Shown: one piece after another, positions 1 to 8,178 of the stretch
Layout of the letters: each line of letters starts with the position of its first letter
Position numbering within the stretch: the stretch's first letter is position 1
DNA from: Akkermansia muciniphila
GTDB lineage: Bacteria; Verrucomicrobiota; Verrucomicrobiia; Verrucomicrobiales; Verrucomicrobiaceae
Direction: 5' to 3'
NCBI GenBank assembly: GCA_945882215.1
Contig: CAMCWM010000002.1
Location: 1 to 64,000, forward strand
Length of the DNA: 64,000 bases
Program-made: the position numbers and the translations under genes
The notes under the pieces: model-generated
The model's input: the letters and a program-made list of their open reading frames with translations, nothing else
Told to the model about the DNA's origin: nothing
Databases searched by the model: none

Positions 1-116
1 ACCATGCTATTGTCCCCCGCTTCTTTCGAAGTCTCATCCCGTTGCCGGGCCAAGGTTAGGTTGTTGGAGTCATTCATTTTCAGCTAGAATGGCAGGGCTT
101 TCCCTGCGTTCATGAT

Positions 117-518
117 TCACGCCTCACGGCGCACCAAATTATCACAAACCAGAACCGCGGCCCCGGCGACAATGCCGGCGGGGAAGGTCTTGTCGTGGCT
201 GTTACGCAGTCCGAGCACCCAGCAGTAGTCGTTGCTGGATTTCTGGGCGTGGACTTCCATCAGGCCGAAGTAGCGCTGGCCTTCGTGAGACAGCGAGTGT
301 GCCTGCGTGCCGATGCGCAGGTTGGTGGTGGCGAGAGTCTTCTGCACCGTGGTGATAAGCTGATGATGAGGGATCGGACACCAACTGTCGGTATGACGTG
401 GAGTGGATACGGCGCGGACTTCGTCGAGGTCCACATGGGAGGCTCCGCAGTGAAGGGTGAGGTTCGGGCTGCGGCGTGTCGGGGTGACGGGGGCAAGTAG
501 ATCAAAATTGGCAATCAT
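117..518 (-). CDS. DUF932-like phage/plasmid-type protein, short (probably C-terminally truncated)
   Basis: ORF 133 aa; ...LGLRNSHDKTFPAGIVAGAAVLVCDNL resembles the DUF932 core motif, but the ORF stops five residues later. Confidence 0.5.
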   Translation of the reverse strand: MIANFDLLAPVTPTRRSPNLTLHCGASHVDLDEVRAVSTPRHTDSWCPIPHHQLITTVQKTLATTNLRIGTQAHSLSHEGQRYFGLMEVHAQKSSNDYCWVLGLRNSHDKTFPAGIVAGAAVLVCDNLVRREA

Positions 519-545
519 AGTCGTGTGTTCCTTTCTGGAATGAAA

Positions 546-580
546 AAGGGCCGGACACGCAGCGTGCGCATCCGGCCCTG
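546..580 (-). promoter_or_regulatory. intercistronic hairpin + U-tract in leader of the DUF932-like gene
   Basis: GGGCCGGA (548-555) / TCCGGCCC (571-578), minus strand followed by CTTTTTCATTC and GAAAGGA before ATG. Confidence 0.6.
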
Positions 581-598
581 GGTTGAGTGTGTGTTCGG

Positions 599-2035
599 TT
601 ACAGCTTGAGGCCTTGGAGCGTGCGTAATGTGTAGCGCACCGAGTTGAACTCCTTGCTGCTGGTCTTGTGTTCGCGGTGGATGGACTTCAGCTTCAACGA
701 CAGGTCACGCAGGAGGTTGAACCCATCGGTGAACTTGTCCCGGATTTGCAGGGTCAGGTCGATGGCTTCTTCGAGGGCGGATTTGCTGTCGTTGGCGGTT
801 GGTCCTTCAGAGTTTGGAGTCGTGATCATAGGTGTGGTGGGTTGGGGTGGTGTTGGAGGTGGCACTGGCCGGGAAGGCGGCAGAGTCACTGGAGCGGGGG
901 CTGGTTTTGCCGCCTCTTGCGGAGAACCCTCCACAGCGCGCAGTTGCATCACGATCATCTGCCGTCCTTGGCTGTGGAAGCGCAGAGGGGCGGCCTGATC
1001 CATGAGGCTGATGGTGTTGAGACCGTAGTGCAGTGCTTTGATGAGCAGCTTGCGGTTGACGAAGATCGTGATCTCCGGGCCAGTGGCTTGAACATCAGGC
1101 ACTGGCACGCGCAGCCAGGGTTCGGCATGACTGTCTTTGCCGAGCAGCAGGAACTGCCCCTGCCGCCATTCCAGTCCGATGCAGAACAACCGCTCATCGT
1201 GACAGGGCATGCGCTGGATGAGCCGGATGAGCGTGTCCAGTTTGGCCGGGGCGATGGTGATATGGGTTTTGGCAGCATTGGGATTGGGGATGGTGACGCG
1301 CCAGTCAGGATAGTTGCCTTCGATCTGTTTGGCGATGAACCGCCAGCGGCGGCTGCTGAGCTGGACGTGTTTATCATCCGCCTTGAACTGCCATTCACCG
1401 TCCGCGTTGAACTCCCTCCAGCCGAGGAACTTGTGGTTCGGAAGGATGAGGGAGTGTTTCAGCGGCAGCGCGAACGAGTTCGCGCTGTACAGATGCTTGC
1501 CATCCGTGCCGACGATGTAGTTGGCCTTGGGATTGCAAGTGTCGATGAACGTGCCGTTGAGTACGTAACGGCTGCTGTCGATGCTGTCGCAGTCCATCGC
1601 TTCGAGGATCGATTCCCGAACCGCGGCGGGCAGCGGGACAGCGTCTGCCTGGAGGCGCGGTGTCACGGGAAACTCTTCCGGTGCCACGAAGGTCAGCTTC
1701 GATTCGCCAAACTCGTTTCCCAAAGGGAAGCGGATGATGCTGGCTTCAGGACTGGCCTCGACTTCGATGGTCTCGCCCCGGCCGCAGTTTTTAACGACTT
1801 GAGCGAGCTGATCATAAGGAAGCAGCATGGTGGCAGGCGGGCCTGCGGCGGGGTGTTCGAGGCGCATGGTGACGAAGCGGTCGAGATCGGTGCCGGTCAA
1901 GGCGATCCAACCGTCAGCCGTGCGTTCGACTTTGAGGTGATGCAGGACCGGGAGAGTGGCTTTGGCGTTGATCACTTTGCCGAGTCCTGCGAGCGCGGAC
2001 TTCAGTTCCGCGACGGGGAGTGTGATGGGTTGCAT
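599..2035 (-). CDS. DNA polymerase III beta sliding-clamp homolog with C-terminal extension
   Basis: MQPITLPVAELKSALAGLGKVINAKATLPVLHHLKVERTADGWIALTGTDLDRFVTMRL resembles the DnaN N-terminal region; Pro-rich linker and ~70 aa helical tail added. Start placed at internal Met (2035). Confidence 0.75.
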   Translation of the reverse strand: MQPITLPVAELKSALAGLGKVINAKATLPVLHHLKVERTADGWIALTGTDLDRFVTMRLEHPAAGPPATMLLPYDQLAQVVKNCGRGETIEVEASPEASIIRFPLGNEFGESKLTFVAPEEFPVTPRLQADAVPLPAAVRESILEAMDCDSIDSSRYVLNGTFIDTCNPKANYIVGTDGKHLYSANSFALPLKHSLILPNHKFLGWREFNADGEWQFKADDKHVQLSSRRWRFIAKQIEGNYPDWRVTIPNPNAAKTHITIAPAKLDTLIRLIQRMPCHDERLFCIGLEWRQGQFLLLGKDSHAEPWLRVPVPDVQATGPEITIFVNRKLLIKALHYGLNTISLMDQAAPLRFHSQGRQMIVMQLRAVEGSPQEAAKPAPAPVTLPPSRPVPPPTPPQPTTPMITTPNSEGPTANDSKSALEEAIDLTLQIRDKFTDGFNLLRDLSLKLKSIHREHKTSSKEFNSVRYTLRTLQGLKL

Positions 2036-2059
2036 AAGAGGATATGGGGTGAACGCCAG

Positions 2060-2091
2060 CAGCCCATGCACCAATGAAGGCGCATGGGCTG
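2060..2091 (-). promoter_or_regulatory. hairpin in leader of DnaN-like gene
   Basis: perfect 10-bp stem CAGCCCATGC (2060-2069)/GCATGGGCTG (2082-2091). Confidence 0.5.
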
Positions 2092-2109
2092 GCAGCGTGG
2101 TTGGGTTGG

Positions 2110-3177
2110 CTAGGCGGCTGCCTGCATCTCCTCAGCTTTGTATTTGAGCTGGGTGGTGATGCATTCAGCAGCGCGGATGTCCTCACGCGGTCCGAGGTAC
2201 ACTGGCTGGTAGATGGAGCCGGATTCTCGAAACGCGTAGAGGTAGCGGCATTCCACGACGGCTCCGGGGGATGGAATGTCGTGGTTGGATGGGATGGTGA
2301 CGTTGCCAGCAGGGCGCACTTTTTCGTCCTCAAACAAGATCAAGGCGACGCTGCGCTTGTTGTTCGCTTTGGCGACGATAAACGAGGCTGTCTCATAGAA
2401 CTTATGCTTGAGCTGGGTGCCGCCGGAGTTGGGACGACCGGCGATGTAAGGAGCGTCGCTGTGTTTGAAGACAACACCCTCGGCATGGCGCTTCCTGAGT
2501 TGATGGAAGTGCTGTTGTTTCTTCGCCGTGGTGCAGTGGCTTGCCACCAGTTCGATGTGCCGATGCTGGAACGAGGCCAGGAGGTTCATCAAGTGCAGGG
2601 AGCGTTCGCCACAGCGCCGGCCCCGGATGTCATCGTCGGCGATGAACAGGAGATCGAAGGCATGCAGGGTGTCACCAATGGCCTCACCATCCATGAGGAA
2701 ATCCCCAGCACATGCCGAAGCTTCCGCGATGAGGGGTGCTGGCAGCGCGACGGTGAGTCCCAGGCGGTTGATGCCGGTGATGGTGTCGCCCTGCTTGTGG
2801 ATGAGCAGTCGTCGGCCATCCTTCTTCTCCTGCATCCAGTAGGCAGGATCGTGGATGAGCTTTTCCAATTCGTGTGTCTCCACCGGGTTCAACAACTGCG
2901 GCAGAATGCCGGAGCGGACCTTGTCGGTGTGCTGGAGCGGAGCGCTGGCTTCGCCAGCGTGGTAGCCCTTGGCGGTCTTCTCCCGGATGAGCTTGTCGTA
3001 GATGGCTTTGGCGGTCTGATATGCGACCGGCATTGGCGTCTTGCTGCCGGTGTTGAGCGTGGAGCCGCGACGACCATAGGCGAAGTGCACCATGAAGCCG
3101 GCATCCTTGGGTTGGATGCTGGCCTGATACACTTTGTCGGAGGGGCCTTCGCGGAAGTACAGGGTGATGCTTTCCAT
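2110..3177 (-). CDS. WGR domain fused to ATP-dependent DNA ligase
   Basis: N-terminal WGR (YFREGPSDKVYQ...YGRRG); ligase motif I KKDGRR, III FLMDGEAIGDTLHAFDLLF, IV EGVVFKHSDAPYIAGRP, V KHKFYETASFIV. Confidence 0.85.
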   Translation of the reverse strand: MESITLYFREGPSDKVYQASIQPKDAGFMVHFAYGRRGSTLNTGSKTPMPVAYQTAKAIYDKLIREKTAKGYHAGEASAPLQHTDKVRSGILPQLLNPVETHELEKLIHDPAYWMQEKKDGRRLLIHKQGDTITGINRLGLTVALPAPLIAEASACAGDFLMDGEAIGDTLHAFDLLFIADDDIRGRRCGERSLHLMNLLASFQHRHIELVASHCTTAKKQQHFHQLRKRHAEGVVFKHSDAPYIAGRPNSGGTQLKHKFYETASFIVAKANNKRSVALILFEDEKVRPAGNVTIPSNHDIPSPGAVVECRYLYAFRESGSIYQPVYLGPREDIRAAECITTQLKYKAEEMQAAA

Positions 3178-3205
3178 GAGTTGAATGTCCTTTCGTGAAT
3201 GCAAA

Positions 3206-3237
3206 AGAGCCGGATGACCTTGCGATCATCCGGCTCT
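3206..3237 (-). promoter_or_regulatory. hairpin + U-tract in leader of WGR-ligase gene
   Basis: perfect 12-bp stem AGAGCCGGATGA/TCATCCGGCTCT, minus strand followed by TTTTGCATTCACGAAAGGA. Confidence 0.65.
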
Positions 3238-3279
3238 GCTGGGGTTGAGATGTTGGGGTGTGGCTTGAGAGCCGTCGTG

Positions 3280-3798
3280 TTAGTAGTTGTTGTAGGGATC
3301 GCGGCGTTGTTGTTGCTGTTGGCGCATGCGCATGACGAGGATCGAGCGGCCGATGGAGACCAACCCGGCAATGAGGCCGATGACCAGCATGACCGAGAGC
3401 GGTACCAACACGAGGTTGGAGGTCGTCTTGGTGATCAGGTCGATCCAGACGTTGAACTGCTTCAAAGCCAGCGTGACCAGCGGCGCCACCAGCAAGGAGG
3501 GCACCGCCAGCCCGAAGGCCAGCCGCAGGTTGAACTTGAACCACTCTCTGAGCGTTCCCTGCGGTGAGAGCCAGTATTCGAACCGGCGGCAGGTGTAGCT
3601 GATGGTCTCTACGGAGCGTTCAATGGCGCTCAACTGCGGCAGGTCTTGATCAACCTCCGGTTCGGGCAACGGTTCAGGCTGCCATCGACGGATGACGATC
3701 TGGCGCATCTGCTTCGCCCAGGTGGTGGTGGGCACCGTTGGCACCTGCCGATTGAGTGGTGGTTGGGATGGTTCGTCCCAGTCTTCTTGTGGCATCAT
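3280..3798 (-). CDS. hypothetical membrane protein (two predicted TM segments)
   Basis: ORF continuing to 3280; hydrophobic segments FGLAVPSLLVAPLVTLAL and LVLVPLSVMLVIGLIAGLV; start at MMPQEDW. Confidence 0.55.
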   Translation of the reverse strand: MMPQEDWDEPSQPPLNRQVPTVPTTTWAKQMRQIVIRRWQPEPLPEPEVDQDLPQLSAIERSVETISYTCRRFEYWLSPQGTLREWFKFNLRLAFGLAVPSLLVAPLVTLALKQFNVWIDLITKTTSNLVLVPLSVMLVIGLIAGLVSIGRSILVMRMRQQQQQRRDPYNNY

Positions 3799-4054
3799 AG
3801 TGTTGACGTGTTTTGGCCCCGAGGGCCGTTCCGATGACAAACAACAACACGCAGCCCAGCGCGAGAGTGCCGGTGGCAACTTCCCAGCGGTTGGTGGTGG
3901 CGTGTTGTTCCGATATTTGCTCTTCGAGCTTGGTGATCTTGGCGCGGTACTCCGGACCTAGATCCGGCGGTGGGGGTGGCGGATCTTTGAAGAACCAGCC
4001 TGCATAGGCCGCCGGTGAGAGCAGCAGGCAGGCAACGAGGATGAGATGTTTCAT
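3674..4054 (-). CDS. small secreted/membrane protein with signal peptide, Pro stretch, coiled coil and TM
   Basis: MKHLILVACLLLSPAAYAGWFFKDPPPPPPDLGPEYRAKITKLEEQI...GTLALGCVLLFVIGTAL; overlaps the next gene out of frame. Confidence 0.5.
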   Translation of the reverse strand: MKHLILVACLLLSPAAYAGWFFKDPPPPPPDLGPEYRAKITKLEEQISEQHATTNRWEVATGTLALGCVLLFVIGTALGAKTRQHYDATRRLGRTIPTTTQSAGANGAHHHLGEADAPDRHPSMAA

Positions 4055-4087
4055 AAATGAGGGTGGGTGATGGGTTGAGAGGCGGGA

Positions 4088-4906
4088 TTAATGCCATAGG
4101 CGGCATTCGTTGATGAACTCGCAGCTTGAGCAGTGCATCCCAGGCGAAGGGATGAAGTGCTGGCGCTGGAGGCCGTCGAGGTAGGCTTCCATTTGCTTGA
4201 ACAGCCGTGTTTGCTGTTGAGGGCTCATGGAAGGCATCAAGGTGATCACGATCTTGGGGTTCTTGAGTTTGACCAGATGATGGAGCTGGATGCCGGCCTC
4301 GTTGCCGCCGGTGTTGTGGCGGTAGAGGATGGCGTAGCTGCTGGTCTGGATCTCGTTGGTGTGAGCGACCTTTTCTGCATTGGGGGTGCTGGCGCTGGTC
4401 TTGTAGTCGATGACCTGGCGGCGTTGAACCAGATCAAGGATGCCGATCAATCGCGGTAAACCATGGCGGGCCAGGTCAGCTTCAACCGGGACTTCCACGG
4501 CATCAGGTTTGACGTCTGCCGGGAGGTGGCTCTCGCGCAGGTAGGTGTCGAGCAGACGCCAGCCGGTGGTTTTCTCGTCCTCCTCCTCCCCGGCCTTCCA
4601 GGACACTGTGCCTTCTTCGGTATCCGCCCAGGCTGCTGTATAGGCATCGTGAGCCTGTTTGAGCGAGAGCGGTTGTTGCAGCCAGCGTGCCTTGTTCCAG
4701 GCCTTCAACACGGCGTGAACCGCATTGCCGAGATGGAGTGCGGGCGTTTTGGCTTTCTTGAGCCTGAGCACGTAGCGGAAGAAGAACTTCAACCGGCATT
4801 GCAGGAACAGGGACAGCCGTGAGGCCGAGACCTTTTCCTGCAAGCCGGCGATGATGTCTTCCATGCTGGGCTCAGTTTGGGGTGGAGCTTCAGCGACGAT
4901 GTTCAT
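4088..4906 (-). CDS. PD-(D/E)XK nuclease, RecB/AddB/Cas4-like, with putative Fe-S cysteines
   Basis: SASRLSLFLQCRLKFFFRYV..., VIDYKTS motif, C-terminal CSSCEFINEC (Cx2Cx5C) plus upstream Cys. Confidence 0.8.
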   Translation of the reverse strand: MNIVAEAPPQTEPSMEDIIAGLQEKVSASRLSLFLQCRLKFFFRYVLRLKKAKTPALHLGNAVHAVLKAWNKARWLQQPLSLKQAHDAYTAAWADTEEGTVSWKAGEEEDEKTTGWRLLDTYLRESHLPADVKPDAVEVPVEADLARHGLPRLIGILDLVQRRQVIDYKTSASTPNAEKVAHTNEIQTSSYAILYRHNTGGNEAGIQLHHLVKLKNPKIVITLMPSMSPQQQTRLFKQMEAYLDGLQRQHFIPSPGMHCSSCEFINECRLWH

Positions 4907-5412
4907 GCTGCTTGGGAGGCTTGATGTTGTGATTGCCAGCGGTTCTGGCGGGCGGGTTTGCCGGCTTTGACCAGCAGGTCCTCGATGAGCTGCGAAGCCT
5001 GCATCTTGTTGAGCTGCTTCACATCCATGTGGAACAACATCTGGGAGAGGTTTTCCGCCTCATCCTTGTCCATCTTGTTGTCGTGGATGATGCGCTGGAT
5101 GAACGATTGCTGGCCGACGGTGCAGTTCCAGCGCTCGTTCTTGATCTGATAGATGCGGCCGTTGCCATTGCTGTGCCCGCTGCCGTTGCTGTGACCATTG
5201 CGATTGCTCTGATCGTTGGCTTGGGGAACGAAGCCTGGGTGTTGGATTTCCTGGTCAACGGCGTGCTGCAGCAGCGCGTAAAGCTGCTGAACTTCCGCTT
5301 GGACCTGGGTGATGTCGGTGAGTTCGATCTCGACCGACGCGCTGAAGCTGTGGCTGCTGTATTGCGGCAGGCCGAGTTTTTTGCTGTAGTTGGCGCTGAG
5401 TTTGATGGCCAT
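4903..5412 (-). CDS. hypothetical mobile-element protein with NGHSNGSG-type linker
   Basis: ORF with stop/start overlap (ATGA) with the nuclease gene; RBS-like AGGAGGA upstream of ATG. Confidence 0.6.
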   Translation of the reverse strand: MAIKLSANYSKKLGLPQYSSHSFSASVEIELTDITQVQAEVQQLYALLQHAVDQEIQHPGFVPQANDQSNRNGHSNGSGHSNGNGRIYQIKNERWNCTVGQQSFIQRIIHDNKMDKDEAENLSQMLFHMDVKQLNKMQASQLIEDLLVKAGKPARQNRWQSQHQASQAA

Positions 5413-5491
5413 GATGATGTCCTCCTTGGGATGTGTGTTGGATGTGGTGTGGATTGACGTGAGCAGCCGTCACGAAGCCCGCCAACAAAAC

Positions 5492-5520
5492 ACCCGGCCC
5501 TCGTTAGAGAGACCGGGCGT
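5492..5520 (-). terminator. possible hairpin terminator/leader
   Basis: CCCGG...CCGGG with GTGTTTTGTT on the minus strand. Confidence 0.35.
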
Positions 5521-5554
5521 AAGGTTGGCAGGAAGGCAGTGGCGGCGTGGTGGA

Positions 5555-5767
5555 CTAGCGGGTGGTGCCAGCCTCTTGAGTGCGGCCCTGAGCCGGGACG
5601 CTCATCTGCGCGGTCGCGATGTTCCAAGCCTCGGTGCCGTGCAGGCAGGAGGTGAGGAGTTCGTTGACCAGCCGTGTCATGGGCCGGCGCAGCCGCCGGC
5701 GTTCATGGTACAGAGCGCAGATGATGACCCGGTCGATGCAGGGCGAATAATGGGTTCGCCTTGGCAT
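5555..5767 (-). CDS. small hypothetical protein
   Basis: 70 aa ORF collinear with the element genes; weak support. Confidence 0.35.
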   Translation of the reverse strand: MPRRTHYSPCIDRVIICALYHERRRLRRPMTRLVNELLTSCLHGTEAWNIATAQMSVPAQGRTQEAGTTR

Positions 5768-6031
5768 GATGGTGGATGAAAGCAGCCGGGAATAAACCCT
5801 AGCGTCTCAAATTCCTATAACGCGGATGGGTGGGAAATTGCAGGCGTCTGCACGAGCCAGAAGGCAATTTTGAGCCATGAGAAAGAATGCACGCTCAAGC
5901 AACCCACGGCACCGAACGTAGATGCACACAGCGGCGAAGTTTGAGGTAGCGGGATCATGCCAAAAAATGGCTGAGAAATGGCAGACGAAAATATATTAAC
6001 ATCCAATCTTTCTGCAATATTTTCCACGTAA

Positions 6032-6050
6032 CTCTTTGAACCTCAAAGAG
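6032..6050. repeat. perfect inverted repeat abutting tRNA 3' remnant
   Basis: CTCTTTGA-ACC-TCAAAGAG, ends one base before TGG (CCA complement). Confidence 0.7.
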
Positions 6051-6097
6051 TGGTGCTCGGGAAGGGACTCGAACCCTTAAGCCTTTCGGCACAAGAT
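6051..6097 (-). other. tRNA 3'-end remnant (class II tRNA, probably Leu or Ser), candidate att site
   Basis: minus strand ATCTTGTGCCGAAAGGCTTAAGGGTTCGAGTCCCTTCCCGAGCACCA: variable-arm hairpin GCC-GAAA-GGC, T-arm AAGGG-TTCGAGT-CCCTT, acceptor 3' strand plus CCA; the 5' half is absent. Confidence 0.75.
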
Positions 6098-7099
6098 CCC
6101 GCGTCGTGGACCGAGCGCTTCAACAGCCAGGGACCAGAATGGCAGGCCCCCGGCATCGGCGAGACCTTGGAACGCAATCCCGACGGCAAAAAGCCCGTCA
6201 TGGGCGGCAACACCTTCGTCATCGTGGCGGCGGATGGCAATGACATGGTGCATTCTGATGGCAAAACGGCCGCGAAGGCATGCGAACTCATCGCGAAGCA
6301 CTCGAAGGAACCGTTTTTTCTCGCTGTCGGCTACGTGCGACCGCATGTGCCCTTCGTCGCGCCGAAGAGGTATTTCAACCTGTATCCGTGGGAGCAGATG
6401 ACGCTGCCTGAGAAGGTGCCCGGTGATTGGGACGACATCCCGAAGCCCGGCATCAACTACAAGACCAGCGTGAACATGCAGATGGACGTCACACGGCAAA
6501 AGAAAGCCGTCTCCGGCTACTATGCCGCCGTGAGCTTCATGGACGCGCAAGTCGGCAAGGTGCTCGATGCGCTCGAAAAATCCGGCCAGGCTGACAACAC
6601 CATCATCATCTTCACCAGCGACCACGGCTTCCACCTCGGCGAGCACGATTTCTGGGCTAAAGTCAGCCTGCACGACGAATCAGCCCGCGTACCGCTCATC
6701 ATCAGCGTGCCCGGCAAAAAGCCCGGCGTGAGCGATTCGCTCGTCGAACTGCTCGACCTCTACCCCACCACCGCGAAGCTCTGCGGTCTCGACGTTCCCG
6801 CGCGACTGCAGGGCAAGGACATCGGCCCCATCCTCGACGATCCGCAGGCCAAAGTGCACGACACCGTCTTCAGCGTCGCCGGCACGAGCAAGGGCCTCAT
6901 GCTGCGCGACGAGCGCTGGGTCTTCATTCAATACACTGAAGACTCATCAAAAGGCATGGAGCTCTTCGACATGCACAACGATCCGAAACAGCTCACTAAC
7001 CTCGCTTCATCACCCGACCACGTTTCCCGTGTCGAGGAGTGGAAAGCGAAGATCACCGCTAAATTGTTGGCGATACGCGCGAACGACCTCGGCAACTGA
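6095..7099 (+). pseudogene. sulfatase, 5' truncated (iduronate-2-sulfatase-like)
   Basis: sulfatase homology begins at DPASWTERFNSQGPEW...; IIIFTSDHGFHLGEHDFWAK present; N-terminal catalytic Cys region missing. Confidence 0.8.
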
Positions 7100-7111
7100 A
7101 TCCAACCCGTC

Positions 7112-8170
7112 ATGAAAACATTGCTCACCCTTCTCTGCCTCGCCACATCTGCCTTTGCCGGGCCGACCATCGTCTATGTCTCCGAAAGCGGCGAAAAACG
7201 TATCGCCATCTGGTCGCTGGATGAATCGTCCGGCGAATTGACACGCAAGGGCGAAGCGCCGCTGCCTGGAGCACCGGGCAGCCTTTCCATCAGTCCGGAT
7301 CGCAAGCATTTGTATGCCTCCGTGCGCTCCGCGAAGCAGTTCGCCACGCTCGATGTCGATCCAAAATCCGGGGCGCTCTCGAATCCCACCTTCGCCGACG
7401 CAGGCTTCAATGCGGCCTACGTTTTCGCCGACAAAACAGGCCGCTGGCTGCTCGCGGCGTCCTACAGCGAGGGCGTGGTCGGCTTGTCCGCGATCAAAGA
7501 GGGCCGCGTTGAAGGTCCACCCGTCGTCACGCTCGAAACGGGCAAGAAGGCGCACTGCATCCAGGTCGATCCGGCGAACAAGTTCGCCTTCGTGCCGCAT
7601 GTCGGTGAATTGAACAAGGTCGAGCAACTCCGCTTCGACGCGGAAGCCGGAACACTCACACGCAACACGCCGCCGCATCTCCCCGGCGGCGAGGGAGAAG
7701 GGCCGCGGCACATGCAGTTTCACCCGAACGGCAAATGGGCCTACTTCGTGAACGAGCAGGGCAAAAGCGTGACGCTGTGTGATTACGATGCCGCCAATGG
7801 CACGCTCAAAGCCCGCCAAAGCGTGCCCACCGTGCCCGAGGACTGGCGTGACAAAGGCTCCTGCGCCGACATCCACGTCAGTGCCGATGGTCGCTTCGTC
7901 TATGCCTCGAATCGCGGTCACGACAGCCTCGCTGTGTTCTCTGTGAATGCGCAAACCGGCGAACTGACCGCGCACGGCCAGACACCAACGGAAAAGACCC
8001 CGCGTTCCTTCTGCCTCGTGCCTGGCGATCAGTTCGTCGTGTCCGCTGGTGAAGGATCACACAAGCTCATCGTCTTCCGCCGCAACGCCGAAACCGGCGC
8101 TCTCACGCCGCTCAAAACCTACGACTGTGGCAAGGGCCCCGCGTGGGTCATGAGCGTAAAGTTCGACTGA
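7112..8170 (+). CDS. 6-phosphogluconolactonase-type beta-propeller lactonase, secreted
   Basis: signal peptide; PGSLSISPDRKHLYAS, GEGEGPRHMQFHPNGKWAYFVNE, YASNRGHDSLAVF lactonase motifs. Confidence 0.85.
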   Translation: MKTLLTLLCLATSAFAGPTIVYVSESGEKRIAIWSLDESSGELTRKGEAPLPGAPGSLSISPDRKHLYASVRSAKQFATLDVDPKSGALSNPTFADAGFNAAYVFADKTGRWLLAASYSEGVVGLSAIKEGRVEGPPVVTLETGKKAHCIQVDPANKFAFVPHVGELNKVEQLRFDAEAGTLTRNTPPHLPGGEGEGPRHMQFHPNGKWAYFVNEQGKSVTLCDYDAANGTLKARQSVPTVPEDWRDKGSCADIHVSADGRFVYASNRGHDSLAVFSVNAQTGELTAHGQTPTEKTPRSFCLVPGDQFVVSAGEGSHKLIVFRRNAETGALTPLKTYDCGKGPAWVMSVKFD

Positions 8171-8178
8171 TCCTCTTT

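Noticed and set aside
52-60. GTTAGGT, resembling an integron attC core
   Set aside because: Seven bases matching GTTRRRY are expected by chance; no paired R" site, palindromic attC body or integrase visible.
668-2077. 469-aa plus-strand ORF
   Set aside because: Antisense to the DnaN-like gene, which has clear family motifs.
5150-5220. Possible tandem repeat or CRISPR-like array (ttgccattgctgtgcccgctgccgttgctgtg)
   Set aside because: It is an Asn/Gly/Ser/His linker (SNRNGHSNGSGHSNGNGR) in a coding sequence; no spacer-repeat structure.
6050-6094. N-terminal residues MVLGKGLEPLSLSAQ of the truncated sulfatase ORF
   Set aside because: This stretch is the translated tRNA 3' remnant, not real protein sequence.
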